From positions 62,001 to 126,000 of the forward strand of contig CAZKBK010000002.1 in NCBI GenBank assembly GCA_964551035.1: 64,000 nucleotides of DNA, read 5' to 3'. The notes beneath the pieces were generated by a model. It had not been told where the DNA came from, did not search any database, and saw only the letters and a list, made by a program, of their open reading frames with translations. This document shows positions 51,473-60,666 of this stretch, piece by piece (positions within the stretch are counted from its first letter, which is position 1; the number at the start of each line of letters is the position of its first letter). Position numbers and translations under genes: made by a program. This stretch comes from Chryseosolibacter sp964551035. Lineage in GTDB: Bacteria; Bacteroidota; Bacteroidia; Cytophagales; Cyclobacteriaceae.

Positions 51473-51783
51473 TTAGAGCAACCTTAATTGATGCTTTGCG
51501 GCTTCCGCCGAACGCGCAATATAGCGCCTCAAATCCTCAATACCGCAAGCCACCGAATTGTGCCTGGGATGTGCCGGCGATGCAGACCACCGGGCGGTCG
51601 TCCGGAACAGATGCCGACGCATCATAGGCGCGAGCGTGGTGCCCATTTTAAAAGTTTGGCAACCGGGTGGGAAACGGCTGATGCCGTATTATGTTTAGGA
51701 GATGATTCGCCTGATGAGACCCATGGGCGTGGCCAATCGTCGGCAACCTTTTCGCGGCGAAGAAATAATTGACCGAAGGAATT
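51473..51783. other. Non-coding gap between idi and the helicase
   Basis: These 311 bp separate two divergent genes and must hold both promoters. I see no convincing ORF or stable hairpin. TATGTTTA near 51687 is a weak -7-like match without a -33 partner at normal spacing. Confidence 0.5.
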
Positions 51784-54234
51784 ATGGATAACAGGCTGGA
51801 AACGGGCACGACGTGGTTCGGTGAGATGGGATGGGAACCGTTTCCCTTCCAGCGTGACACTTGGTTGGCCTACCTCGACGGATACAATGGCTTGGTAAAT
51901 GCGCCGACTGGGAGCGGAAAGACGTATGCCCTGGTGGTGCCCATGTTGCTCGAGTCCCTGGCGACTTATCCGAATGCGCGCGCCGCGCGTGGGGCCGGCC
52001 TGCAGGCGATCTGGATCACGCCTATCCGGGCGTTGTCACGGGAAATTGAACTTTCGGCGAAGCGTGCCATCGAAGGCCTGAAAGCGGGCTGGAAGGTGGG
52101 CGTGAGATCAGGTGATACCAAGCTCAGTGAACGCGCCCGCCAGAAGACAAACCCTCCACAACTGCTTATCACCACACCTGAAAGTCTTCACCTCTTGCTT
52201 GCACAAAAGGGCTATGCCGAATACTTCAGGCAGGTCAGGGTGGTGGTGGCCGACGAATGGCACGAGTTGATGGGATCGAAGCGGGGCGTCCAGGTAGAGC
52301 TCGCTTTGTCGCGCCTCAAGACCATCGCGCCCGCACTCAGGATATGGGGTATCTCGGCCACCATTGGAAACATGGATCAGGCACTCGAAGCCCTGCTCGG
52401 CAGCCACCACGCGCAGGGTAGGTACAAGCTTATACGCGCGGATATAAAAAAACAGGTCGAGGTGGAGGCCATTCTGCCCGACACGGTCGAAAAAATGCCG
52501 TGGACAGGGCACCTCGGCATACAACTGCTGGACAAAGTGGTGAACGTCATCCGCGGGAGCACCAGTACCCTGCTCTTTACAAACACAAGGTCGTTCGCGG
52601 AAATCTGGTACCAAAAGATCCTCGACGTCGCTCCCGAACTGTCCGGCCTCGTCGCCATGCATCACGGCTCCATCAGCCAGGAGTTGCGCGGCTGGGTGGA
52701 AGACCAGTTGCACGCCGGGAGACTGAAAGCGGTTGTGTGCACGTCGAGCCTCGACCTCGGTGTCGATTTCCGTCCCGTGGAGACGGTGATCCAGGTGGGC
52801 AGTCCCAAGGGGGTCGCGCGATTTCTTCAGCGCGCCGGACGCAGTGGGCATCAGCCCGGAGCGGTGAGCAAAATCTATTTTGTGCCGACGCATTCGCTCG
52901 AACTCATCGAAGCGGCAGCGCTCCGGGAAGCCATCCGCTGCAACGTGGTTGAGGATCGTTTTCCCTACATGCGGTCGTTTGATGTGTTGATCCAATACCT
53001 GATGACCCTGGCCGTGTCGGACGGCTTTCGGCCCGACGAGATCTATGAGGAGATTACCGGTACTTTCAGTTTTTCCAGCGTATCGCGCGACGAGTGGCTG
53101 TGGTTGTTGAACTTTATCACCACGGGCGGCGATTCCCTGCAGGCATACGATGAATACCGGAAGATTGTGGTTCACGACGGCGTATTCAAGGTAGAAAATC
53201 GAACCATTGCCATGCGCCATCGCCTTTCCATCGGGACCATCGTCGGTGACAGTACGCTGCATGTGAGGTTTGTCACCGGGAAATACCTGGGCACCATTGA
53301 AGAATATTTCATCGCGCGGCTCAACCCCGGCGATGTATTCTGGTTTGCCGGCCGAAACCTTGAGCTGGTGAGGATAAGGGAGATGGAGGTTCATGTCCGC
53401 AAGACCAACCGGAAGTCGGGGGCCGTTCCCTCATGGCAGGGTGGGAGGATGCCGCTCTCCTCGCAGTTGAGTGAAATGATCAGGCTAAAGATCGACGAAT
53501 ACGTGCATGGCCGTTGTCGCGATATCGAGATGACTTTTCTGGCGCCTTTATTCGACTTGCAACGGTACCGCTCGTTGGTTCCGGCCAAAACGGACTTCCT
53601 CATAGAGTCGTTCGAGACAGCCGAAGGGCATCATGTGGTGATGTATCCGTTCGAGGGAAGGTTTGTTCATGAGGGCATCGCCGCGCTGGTAGCTTACCGC
53701 ATTGCACAAATTCAACCCATCACCTTTTCAATCGCGATGAATGACTATGGCTTTGAGTTGTTGTCTGACCAGCCCATTCCCATTGAAGAGGCCGTGGAAA
53801 CCAATGTCCTTGGCGTCGAAGATCTCAGCCGTGATATTCAGGCAAGCATCAACTCCATCGAGATGGCGCGGAGAAAATTCCGCGATATTGCTGCGATCTC
53901 GGGACTGGTCTTCAAAGGGTATCCCGGAAAACCCGTCAAGGACCGGCACCTGCAGTCGTCATCCCAGTTGTTTTTCAACGTCTTCCACGACTATGAAGCG
54001 CATAACCTGTTGTTGCGCCAGGCCTATGAAGAGGTCATGGACTTTCAACTCGAGGAAGCGAGGCTGCGGCGATCGCTTTCACGCATAGAGAAACAGAAGA
54101 TCGTGATAACCCATCCGGACAAGCCTACGCCCTTCGCTTTCCCGATCATGGTCGACCACATGCGTGAAAAACTCACTACAGAGAAACTGGCTGACAGAAT
54201 CCGCCGGATGGCCCTACAATACGCCGACGAATAA
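51784..54234 (+). CDS. Ligase-associated DNA damage response DEXH helicase (Lhr-like)
   Basis: 816 residues from ATG 51784 (the upstream TTG is not needed). WFGEMGWEPFPFQRDTWLAY is the family N-terminus; Walker A is APTGSGKT, motif II is VADEWHEL (DEWH), motif III is SATIGN, motif VI is QRAGRSGHQPG. A winged-helix and beta-rich C-terminal part follows, as in Lhr-type helicases. In many bacteria it clusters with an ATP-dependent DNA ligase, an exonuclease and PdeM. Here only the PdeM gene lies near (57282). It probably unwinds DNA or RNA:DNA during repair. Confidence 0.92.
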   Translation: MDNRLETGTTWFGEMGWEPFPFQRDTWLAYLDGYNGLVNAPTGSGKTYALVVPMLLESLATYPNARAARGAGLQAIWITPIRALSREIELSAKRAIEGLKAGWKVGVRSGDTKLSERARQKTNPPQLLITTPESLHLLLAQKGYAEYFRQVRVVVADEWHELMGSKRGVQVELALSRLKTIAPALRIWGISATIGNMDQALEALLGSHHAQGRYKLIRADIKKQVEVEAILPDTVEKMPWTGHLGIQLLDKVVNVIRGSTSTLLFTNTRSFAEIWYQKILDVAPELSGLVAMHHGSISQELRGWVEDQLHAGRLKAVVCTSSLDLGVDFRPVETVIQVGSPKGVARFLQRAGRSGHQPGAVSKIYFVPTHSLELIEAAALREAIRCNVVEDRFPYMRSFDVLIQYLMTLAVSDGFRPDEIYEEITGTFSFSSVSRDEWLWLLNFITTGGDSLQAYDEYRKIVVHDGVFKVENRTIAMRHRLSIGTIVGDSTLHVRFVTGKYLGTIEEYFIARLNPGDVFWFAGRNLELVRIREMEVHVRKTNRKSGAVPSWQGGRMPLSSQLSEMIRLKIDEYVHGRCRDIEMTFLAPLFDLQRYRSLVPAKTDFLIESFETAEGHHVVMYPFEGRFVHEGIAALVAYRIAQIQPITFSIAMNDYGFELLSDQPIPIEEAVETNVLGVEDLSRDIQASINSIEMARRKFRDIAAISGLVFKGYPGKPVKDRHLQSSSQLFFNVFHDYEAHNLLLRQAYEEVMDFQLEEARLRRSLSRIEKQKIVITHPDKPTPFAFPIMVDHMREKLTTEKLADRIRRMALQYADE

Positions 54235-54240
54235 TTGCTC

Positions 54241-54639
54241 TTACGGAAGGAGGTGAGGGTTGTAGGCGACCTCCCAAAGGATGTCGTCGGGGTCGGCGAC
54301 ATAGCTGCTGTATCCGCCCCAAAATACACGCTGCGGTTTCTTTACGACTTTGGCACCATTCGCCGACAGCTTCTCCACAAGGTCATCGACTTCTTTTTCG
54401 GAGCGCACGTTGTGCGCGAGGCTGAATTTCCGGAAGCCCGACCCCGCAGCGGAGACGCCCGCGTCTTCCGCGAGGGCATCATCCCTGAAGAGTGCCAGCG
54501 TCACCTGGCCGAGGGTGTAGAAGACGATGTCATCGTTGCTGTGGCCGGTTGCTTTCCAACCGAAACATCGGTCATAAAAATCCCTCGAACGTTTTAAATC
54601 GGAAACGCCAAGGGTGATGAGTGTGATGCGCTGTTCCAT
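54241..54639 (-). CDS. VOC family (glyoxalase/bleomycin-resistance fold) protein
   Basis: 132 residues with the paired beta-alpha-beta pattern: RITLITLGVSDLKRSRDFYDRCFGW at the start, VFWGGYSSYVADPDDILWEVAYNP at the end. The terminal Glu (WEVAYNP) is the usual metal ligand; the N-terminal His is missing (the position is T/L), so metal binding and catalysis are doubtful. The substrate is unknown. It is convergent with the helicase gene, 6 bp apart. Confidence 0.85.
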   Translation of the reverse strand: MEQRITLITLGVSDLKRSRDFYDRCFGWKATGHSNDDIVFYTLGQVTLALFRDDALAEDAGVSAAGSGFRKFSLAHNVRSEKEVDDLVEKLSANGAKVVKKPQRVFWGGYSSYVADPDDILWEVAYNPHLLP

Positions 54640-54766
54640 TTTTCGGTGATTGCTGGCATTATTCTTTATATAGTGAGTCGGACCTGTTCCCCTATCCTCG
54701 CCGCGACCGACTCCAGGTCATGAAATTAACACTCCGTATGAATCATCACAAGACTAACCCAACACC

Positions 54767-54970
54767 ATGAAAGAGATCTATCGCGAGATACGCAACCCCG
54801 ATCATACTGTTTGCGTGATCAAACGGGATGCGAACGGAATTTCCTATGAAGACGGGCATCGCATTGTGTGCACCCGTCGCATTGTTCATTTTGAAAAGAA
54901 GTTCCGGAAAGACATCGAGGCCACCATGGCCGAAATTGTTGCGGGATTCCGCCCGCAGACAAAGTTATGA
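54767..54970 (+). CDS. Small hypothetical protein (67 aa)
   Basis: 67 residues (MKEIYREIRNPDHTVCVIKR...), basic, soluble, without recognised motif. It is placed between the divergent VOC gene and the convergent PiT gene, whose 3' end it overlaps by 6 bp. Start context and codon use look normal, so I regard it as probably real, but family support cannot be seen from sequence alone. Confidence 0.5.
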   Translation: MKEIYREIRNPDHTVCVIKRDANGISYEDGHRIVCTRRIVHFEKKFRKDIEATMAEIVAGFRPQTKL

Positions 54971-56377
54971 CAGCGACCGGAAGAGCAGGAACAGCGTTCC
55001 CGACATCAGCATCACCACGGGAAGCGTCAGGAACCACGCCAGCAAAATGTTTCTGACCGTGTCGGGTTGGAGATTTTTCACACCCCTGTTCGCCACCATA
55101 CTGCCGGCAATGCCCGATGAAAGAACATGGGTCGTACTCACAGGAAGGCTGAAATACGACGAGAGTCCGATCGTGCTTGCCGCAACCAGTTCGGCGCTCG
55201 CACCCTGGGCATAGGTGAGGTGTTCCTTTCCGATCTTCTCACCCACCGTCTTCACAATGCGCTTCCAGCCCACCATCGTACCCGTGCCGAGTGAGATACT
55301 GATCAGCAGGATCACCCAGTCGGGCGAGTAGTCGGTCACCTTTCGCAAATTTTTCAACTCGCCGGTGAGCATGCTTTTTTCCGCACCGCTCAGGCGTACC
55401 TCATCCTGACGGGCAATGTCCCTCAGGTTGCGATCCATCACCATGATATCCCTTCTTACCTTGAAACGGTCTTCCTTGGGAATTGTGCCCAGGTCGACGA
55501 GTCCCGCGAAACGTTGCTGCAGGCGGTCATTCATTTGCTTCGACTCGGCGAGTTTATCGCGATCCGGCGCCGACAAGGTTTCGGGATCGATCGACCCCAT
55601 GACCTGTTCAATTCGCGACAGGGACTGGGGAACGGTCGTCGGTGAGTAATCGAGGTCGATGGCGAAGTACACCGGTACAATGCCGATGAGGATGAGCATC
55701 ATGAGCCCAACGCCTTTTTGGCCGTCGTTCTGACCGTGAAAGAAACTCACAAGCGTACAGGTGAGCACCAACACACCGCGGATGGGTCTTGGCGGTGGCT
55801 GGTTCTTTTTGGGTTCCTTGAAGAGGTTTTCGCCGTAGCTTGTTTTTCGCGTGAGGGTTCGAATGATATACATGATGATGATCGTCACCGTAAATCCGAA
55901 AAGGGGTGAGAAGAGCAGGGAAAGGCCAATGTCTTTTGCCTTCGACCAGTTTACCGCTTCGGACGTTGCCTCCGGGAGCAGCGAGTAAGCCAGGCCAACG
56001 CCCAGGATTGAGCCGATCATCGTATGTGAACTTGACGCCGGTATGCCCAGATACCAGGTCATGAGGTTCCAGGAGATTGCCGAGATGAGCAGGGCCATCA
56101 CCATAGAAATGCTGTGGCCAACGTCCTGGTCGACCAGGGTCTCGACCGGAAGAAGGTTGACAATGCTCATGGCCACGCCGATGCCGCCCAGGAGCACACC
56201 CAGGAAATTCCAAACGCCGGACCAGATTACGGCAAACCAGGGTTTCAGGGAATTGGTATAAATAACGGTAGCTACGGCGTTTGCGGTGTCGTGAAAGCCA
56301 TTGACGAATTCGAATCCGCAGGCGGCAATAAGACAGAAAATGAGCAGTACCGCGTAAGAAAAGTCCAGTTCGAACAT
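54965..56377 (-). CDS. Inorganic phosphate transporter (PiT family)
   Basis: 470 residues with two copies of the PiT signature: GFHDTANAVATVIYTNSL near the N-terminus and FFHGQNDGQKGVGLMML in the middle. There are about 10-12 helices, and SSSHTMIGSILGVGLAY and SLPVSTTHVLSSGIAGS are the paired substrate motifs. A hydrophilic insert of about 115 residues (roughly 240-355, rich in D, R and L) lies between the halves and is probably cytoplasmic. It imports phosphate with H+ or Na+. No PhoU-like gene is adjacent. Confidence 0.93.
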   Translation of the reverse strand: MFELDFSYAVLLIFCLIAACGFEFVNGFHDTANAVATVIYTNSLKPWFAVIWSGVWNFLGVLLGGIGVAMSIVNLLPVETLVDQDVGHSISMVMALLISAISWNLMTWYLGIPASSSHTMIGSILGVGLAYSLLPEATSEAVNWSKAKDIGLSLLFSPLFGFTVTIIIMYIIRTLTRKTSYGENLFKEPKKNQPPPRPIRGVLVLTCTLVSFFHGQNDGQKGVGLMMLILIGIVPVYFAIDLDYSPTTVPQSLSRIEQVMGSIDPETLSAPDRDKLAESKQMNDRLQQRFAGLVDLGTIPKEDRFKVRRDIMVMDRNLRDIARQDEVRLSGAEKSMLTGELKNLRKVTDYSPDWVILLISISLGTGTMVGWKRIVKTVGEKIGKEHLTYAQGASAELVAASTIGLSSYFSLPVSTTHVLSSGIAGSMVANRGVKNLQPDTVRNILLAWFLTLPVVMLMSGTLFLLFRSLS

Positions 56378-56482
56378 AGATACAATCTTCCGGTTCGCAA
56401 TCTAACCGGATTCCGGAACGGCCGCTTTATTTTTTTTCGAAAATTGCGGTTGCTCCCATGCAACTTGTTGTAATTGAGTGGT

Positions 56483-57244
56483 TTAGTTTGCTCTTTGTTC
56501 AGCTTTCGAATGACGGAACAACCAGGGCAACAGTTTCGGCTCGCGGTAAGCCTTTTCCCAGCTGTTGTGTGCAACGTCGCGATATTCAGTGAACAACGGA
56601 TCTCCGCCAACCTTTTCCAACGCGGAAACCATTTGCCTGGAGTGCCTGGGCAGGACCACCGCGTCTTTGGCGCCGTGGAAAACCCAGATGGGGATGTGCT
56701 TGATGTCTGCTGCTATGGAGGGATCGCCTCCCCCGCAAATAGGCACAGCCGCGGCAAATCGCTGCGGAAAGCGCCCCAGCAGGTCCCAGGTTCCAAATCC
56801 GCCCATCGACACGCCGGTGACATAAATGCGCGACCTGTCGACGTCGTATCGCGCGACGACCTCGTCTATCAACTTGATCAGGCGTTGCATGGGCATGGTC
56901 GGTGGCCTGGAAGCCCTGGCGTCGCCATCGAATCGCGCCCACATTTCGCCCTTCGGACATTGAGGCGCCACAACATAACAGGGGTACTTTTCGCGGTGCG
57001 CCGGATCAAGAAATAATTCCTGAATGTGCTTTATTTGTGATTCATTGTCATCGCCACGTTCACCTGCGCCGTGCAGGAACACAATAAGGGGATAGCCCTC
57101 TGGATGTGCGTGAGAAACGGGTTTCAGAAGACGATACGGAAGTGGACCGCTTTCTGACGCGAAAATGTGCTTTTCGAACCCGTCATTCGATTGAGCGCTG
57201 ATCATGTACGGGAAAAATAGAATAAGGAATGAGAACGACCGCAT
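56483..57244 (-). CDS. Secreted alpha/beta-hydrolase (carboxylesterase/LpqC-like)
   Basis: 253 residues with a signal peptide (MRSFSFLILFFPYMISAQ). PLIVFLHGAGERGDD supplies the oxyanion region, Ser in VTGVSMGGFGTW is the nucleophile, Asp in FHGAKDAVV and His in VAHNSW complete the triad. The family contains phospholipase/carboxylesterases and acetyl- or feruloyl-esterase-like enzymes; the substrate is probably a carbohydrate ester or a small ester in the periplasm or outside. It is divergent from pdeM (37 bp). Confidence 0.85.
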   Translation of the reverse strand: MRSFSFLILFFPYMISAQSNDGFEKHIFASESGPLPYRLLKPVSHAHPEGYPLIVFLHGAGERGDDNESQIKHIQELFLDPAHREKYPCYVVAPQCPKGEMWARFDGDARASRPPTMPMQRLIKLIDEVVARYDVDRSRIYVTGVSMGGFGTWDLLGRFPQRFAAAVPICGGGDPSIAADIKHIPIWVFHGAKDAVVLPRHSRQMVSALEKVGGDPLFTEYRDVAHNSWEKAYREPKLLPWLFRHSKAEQRAN

Positions 57245-57281
57245 GCGTCCGGAGAAAATAGATCATCTTGCCTCATAAAAA

Positions 57282-57938
57282 ATGCGTTCCACGTCTTCCA
57301 TAGGGATTGATATAGAAGGGGAGCAGATGGAGTTGTTGCCCCAGAAGGTGATGTATTGGCCGGCGGAGGACGTCCTGTTTCTGGCGGATTTGCACCTTGG
57401 AAAGGTTAATCACTTTCGCAAGGCAGGGATCCCCGTGCCCTCGCACGCGAACCATCGCAATATCGAAACTCTAATCGAGGCGGTGGCGTTGACGAGACCG
57501 AAACGCATTGTTTGCCTGGGTGACCTTTTTCATAGCCACTATAATACTGAGTGGGAGGTATTCGGCGAAGTGATCCGTCATCTGTCGGCAGTCTCGTTCG
57601 AGCTTGTACCTGGAAACCACGACATCATGAGTGCGCGGCAATATGAACGCAAGGGGATCAAGGTGCACGACGACCTTCGCGTGGGGAAATTCCTGTTTAC
57701 CCATCATCCCCTTGAGCGGATTCCTGCCGGGTATTACAACATTGCCGGGCACATCCACCCGGCTGTGCGGTTGGTGGGGAAGGGCAAACAATTCGTCACC
57801 CTGCCGTGCTTTTATTTTGGGAAGGATCAGGCATTTCTCCCTGCCTTTGGTATGTTTACGGGAACCGCCCGCATCAATCCAAAAAAAGACGACCGCGTAT
57901 TTGTCGTGGCGGAGAACCGATTACTGCGAATTGAATGA
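57282..57938 (+). CDS. pdeM: Ligase-associated DNA damage response endonuclease PdeM
   Basis: 218 residues of the calcineurin-like phosphoesterase fold. Metal ligands appear in order: FLADLHLGK (DxH), CLGDLFHS (GD), VPGNHD (GNHD), FTHHP and AGHIHP (GHxH). The family is found with the ligase-associated helicase, ligase and exonuclease; the helicase gene is 3 kb upstream on the same strand, the other two are absent here. It may start instead at the ATG of MELLPQKVMYW. Its stop overlaps the next start (ATGA). Confidence 0.88.
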   Translation: MRSTSSIGIDIEGEQMELLPQKVMYWPAEDVLFLADLHLGKVNHFRKAGIPVPSHANHRNIETLIEAVALTRPKRIVCLGDLFHSHYNTEWEVFGEVIRHLSAVSFELVPGNHDIMSARQYERKGIKVHDDLRVGKFLFTHHPLERIPAGYYNIAGHIHPAVRLVGKGKQFVTLPCFYFGKDQAFLPAFGMFTGTARINPKKDDRVFVVAENRLLRIE

Positions 57939-59296
57939 CACGTCCCGGCGCCATCTTATTCTTACTTTTCCTTGCCTGCCCGCTCGCGTGGGCGCAGGAC
58001 ACCACGAAGCTTTCCCTTCTCTTTATCGGTGATGTCATGCAGCATGACTCCCAGATCAACGATGCCTGGGACCCGCTGACGCAATCATACGACTACACCG
58101 ATTGCTTCCGGTATGTCAGGCCCTACATTCAATCGGCCGACCTGGCGATCGGCAACCTCGAAGTAACGTTGGGTGGCAAGCCCTACAAGGGATATCCGCA
58201 GTTCAGCGCGCCGGATGAGCTTGCCCTTGCGTTAAAGAATATCGGCATGGATGTGCTGGTAACCGCCAACAATCATTCCGTGGACCGCGGGCGAAAGGGT
58301 ATTGAACGCACGATCGAATTACTGGACAGCTTTAATATTATCCATACCGGCACGTTTTTCGAAGAAGTTGTCAGGTTGAATGAGTACCCCCTCGTCGTCC
58401 GCAGGAAAGGCTTTGCGCTTGCGCTGCTCAACTATACGTATGGCACCAATGGCCTGCGTGTACCCAGTCCGAATATTGTCAACTTAATAGACACGGCCGT
58501 GATTCGGGCTGACCTTGAAAAAGCAAAACAACTGGACACGGACGCCATCATGGTCTTCCTGCATTGGGGCGCGGAATACCAGAGTCTGCCGTCAAAGGCG
58601 CAAAAGACCCTTGCGGCGTTTTGTTTTGAGCACGGCGCCGATCTGGTTATCGGGGCGCATCCGCATGTACTCCAGCCGATGGAGTGGCGTCAGGAAACAG
58701 ACCAACTCCTGGTCTACTCGCTGGGTAATTTCGTGTCCGGACAACGTACACGCTACCGTGATGGAGGAGCGATGGTGACGGTGGACCTGGAGAAAGTTAC
58801 GTTCGCCAACGACAGCTCCGACACGCGCATCGACAGCGCCGCCTACATCCTTGAATGGGTTTACCGGGATGCAATGAAGAATTATTCCGTTTTGCCCGCA
58901 CCGATGTTCGAGACGCAACGGCGCGACAGCATTCGCGAGGAGAAAGCAAAATTGGCGTTTGACACCTTTCTCTCGGATTCTCGCGCGCTGTTGACAAAAC
59001 ACAATAAAAACATCGCGGAAGCGGTGTTTACGCCACCTGATTCGCTGACTTCGTTCCGCATATTGTTCGATACGGTCACGGTCAGCGATTCGATTCCCGT
59101 GGTGGTCAGTTTGCCCTACGGTGTGGAAACGGAGATGGATGAAAACGGCAATATCATTTGCTACTCCGGCGACTTCCGCAACCCGGCGGATGCGGAATCC
59201 TACCTGCGGAAGGTGGTTGAACAGTTTCCTACGGCGCGAATTGAAAAATTTGTCAACGGGGTGAGAATAATACCGTTACCAGTCACTGTCGATTAA
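57935..59296 (+). CDS. CapA family metallophosphatase-like secreted protein
   Basis: 453 residues with a signal peptide (about 1-20, LACPLAWAQ). FIGDVMQHDSQI, NLEVTLGG, VTANNHSVDRG, HWGAEYQ and GAHPHVLQPMEW are the ordered motifs of the PGA_cap/CapA group. CapA is linked to poly-gamma-glutamate synthesis in Bacillus, but many Bacteroidota homologues have no capsule genes nearby and are of unknown role. The C-terminal 100 residues include a SPOR-like segment (PADAESYLRKVVEQFPTARI), which suggests peptidoglycan binding. It is translationally coupled to pdeM by a 4-bp overlap. Confidence 0.87.
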   Translation: MTRPGAILFLLFLACPLAWAQDTTKLSLLFIGDVMQHDSQINDAWDPLTQSYDYTDCFRYVRPYIQSADLAIGNLEVTLGGKPYKGYPQFSAPDELALALKNIGMDVLVTANNHSVDRGRKGIERTIELLDSFNIIHTGTFFEEVVRLNEYPLVVRRKGFALALLNYTYGTNGLRVPSPNIVNLIDTAVIRADLEKAKQLDTDAIMVFLHWGAEYQSLPSKAQKTLAAFCFEHGADLVIGAHPHVLQPMEWRQETDQLLVYSLGNFVSGQRTRYRDGGAMVTVDLEKVTFANDSSDTRIDSAAYILEWVYRDAMKNYSVLPAPMFETQRRDSIREEKAKLAFDTFLSDSRALLTKHNKNIAEAVFTPPDSLTSFRILFDTVTVSDSIPVVVSLPYGVETEMDENGNIICYSGDFRNPADAESYLRKVVEQFPTARIEKFVNGVRIIPLPVTVD

Positions 59297-59863
59297 CTGG
59301 TCAACCACAAGCGTGAAGCTGTCCGAGAAACTCATGTGAAGGATGTCGAGGTTGGTAAACCTTTTCTTCCTGAAGGAGATCCGGTAGTCGTTCAGCGCCC
59401 ACTGCGTGAGCATCCCCGATATGGAATGTTTTTCGATGGTGGCCTTCCCGGAACCTGTTCGGGCTTGCAGCGCCTCGTAATGCAGGCCTTCAAGGATCAC
59501 GCGATACTTCCCATCCTGAACGCTGATGCGGAGCCGGCTATCCCATTTGCCTGTCCTGATGATCGTGGAGGTGTTGCGAAACTTGCCGCCGTAGCGCCTG
59601 TAGTCCGGGCGGTAGTTGACGAGATTTCCAACGATATCCTTCCCTTCGTAATGAAGGTTTTCGATCCACACTTTGCGCTTAAGGTGATTGAACAGTTTTT
59701 CCGACAACAGCGGCCCCGGGTCACTGTGGTGAAAAACCCTTACCCAGGCCACTTCGCGGTTCGCGATCACAAAGCCCTGGTAGGTCGTGATGGCCCGCTG
59801 TCCCGCGGCCGTGTGGCCGATGAACAGCATGAGCATGAGCATGAGCGGGAGGCACGCCTTCAT
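59276..59863 (-). CDS. Hypothetical secreted protein (DUF4468-like)
   Basis: 195 residues with a signal peptide containing an unusual MLMLMLF run, encoded by three GAGCAT units on the plus strand. The mature part (VIANREVAWVRVFHH, EGKDIVGNLVNYRP, KYRVILEGLHYEAL) resembles small periplasmic domains of the DUF4468/TBP-like type, but the assignment is tentative. It overlaps the 3' end of the CapA-like gene by 21 bp in convergent orientation. It lies 8 bp downstream of the outer-membrane-like protein gene and is probably co-transcribed with it. Confidence 0.6.
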   Translation of the reverse strand: MKACLPLMLMLMLFIGHTAAGQRAITTYQGFVIANREVAWVRVFHHSDPGPLLSEKLFNHLKRKVWIENLHYEGKDIVGNLVNYRPDYRRYGGKFRNTSTIIRTGKWDSRLRISVQDGKYRVILEGLHYEALQARTGSGKATIEKHSISGMLTQWALNDYRISFRKKRFTNLDILHMSFSDSFTLVVDQLIDSDW

Positions 59864-59871
59864 GATGTTTT

Positions 59872-60615
59872 TTATCTCCTCCTCCGCGGCGGCCTGGCTG
59901 ACCCCCGGCCGGAACTAAAGATCAATCCGACCGAAAACTCCAGCCCCGTAAAATCTACCTTCGCCTCGGGATAATCGACTCCCACGGTTTCGAGCGACGC
60001 CGTTTCTCCGGCAATCGTTCCACCGAAGTATGAACCCGTCAACGGGAACTTCGATTCACCGACGAAGTAGTTTGTCTCGAGGGATACGCCAACCTGGCTG
60101 GTGACATACACCAGCAGCTCAGCTCCGCCGTGATATCCGAAACCGGGGGCATTTTCAAACGACAGCGTGGCGTCCGCAATTTGCCATTGCTCGTAGTCAC
60201 GGATGGCTGCATCGACATTGCCATAGTTGATCTTATGACCAAATCCATAAAAGAAAAATCCGCCGCCCTTCACTTCGAACTCGACACTTTGGCCGCGGAG
60301 GCCAAGCACCAGCTCGAGCGGAACGAGCACGGTAAAATTGGGGCCCACCAACGGCGCTTTGCTCGCGAGCGGTAGATCTTTAAGATTGAGGCCCGACATC
60401 CGGTATAGCGAGGCGCCCGTTTCGATGGCGACGAAACGGTTGAGATCAAAGCCAAGTCCGCGAATGGAGAAGGGGCTGATCGGGGTTGAAAAATAGCCGT
60501 CCTTCGGGATAAAATAGGAAAAGGAAAGGCCAAAATCCTGTGCCGTCAGCGAGCCGCTCGTGATCGCTGTCAGAAGTGTTGCCATCAGCAGGCGTTTCAT
60601 GCGCGTTGCGTTCAT
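59872..60615 (-). CDS. Hypothetical outer-membrane beta-barrel-like protein
   Basis: 247 residues from ATG 60615 (MNATRMKRLLMATLLTA); ATG 60600 is equally possible and gives a shorter signal peptide ending near SLTAQ. The mature protein has alternating hydrophobic strands (FGLSFSYFIPKDG, FEVKGGGFFFYGFG, GLEFSVGLIF) and ends with a basic RPPRRRR tail, which is unusual for a barrel protein, whose last residue is normally aromatic. The function is unknown. It is probably an operon with the gene at 59276. Confidence 0.6.
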   Translation of the reverse strand: MNATRMKRLLMATLLTAITSGSLTAQDFGLSFSYFIPKDGYFSTPISPFSIRGLGFDLNRFVAIETGASLYRMSGLNLKDLPLASKAPLVGPNFTVLVPLELVLGLRGQSVEFEVKGGGFFFYGFGHKINYGNVDAAIRDYEQWQIADATLSFENAPGFGYHGGAELLVYVTSQVGVSLETNYFVGESKFPLTGSYFGGTIAGETASLETVGVDYPEAKVDFTGLEFSVGLIFSSGRGSARPPRRRR

Positions 60616-60666
60616 CTTTAGGTTTAAAACGACAGCCAATTTCCGCTAATATTCCTGAAACCGAAA

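Noticed and set aside
51488..51772. 94-codon plus-strand frame before the helicase
   Set aside because: Arg/Cys/His-rich random-looking sequence without a ribosome-binding site or domain; it fills the promoter region of two divergent genes.
52108..53394. 428-codon minus-strand frame inside the helicase gene
   Set aside because: Antisense shadow; the plus strand encodes a helicase with all motifs in order.
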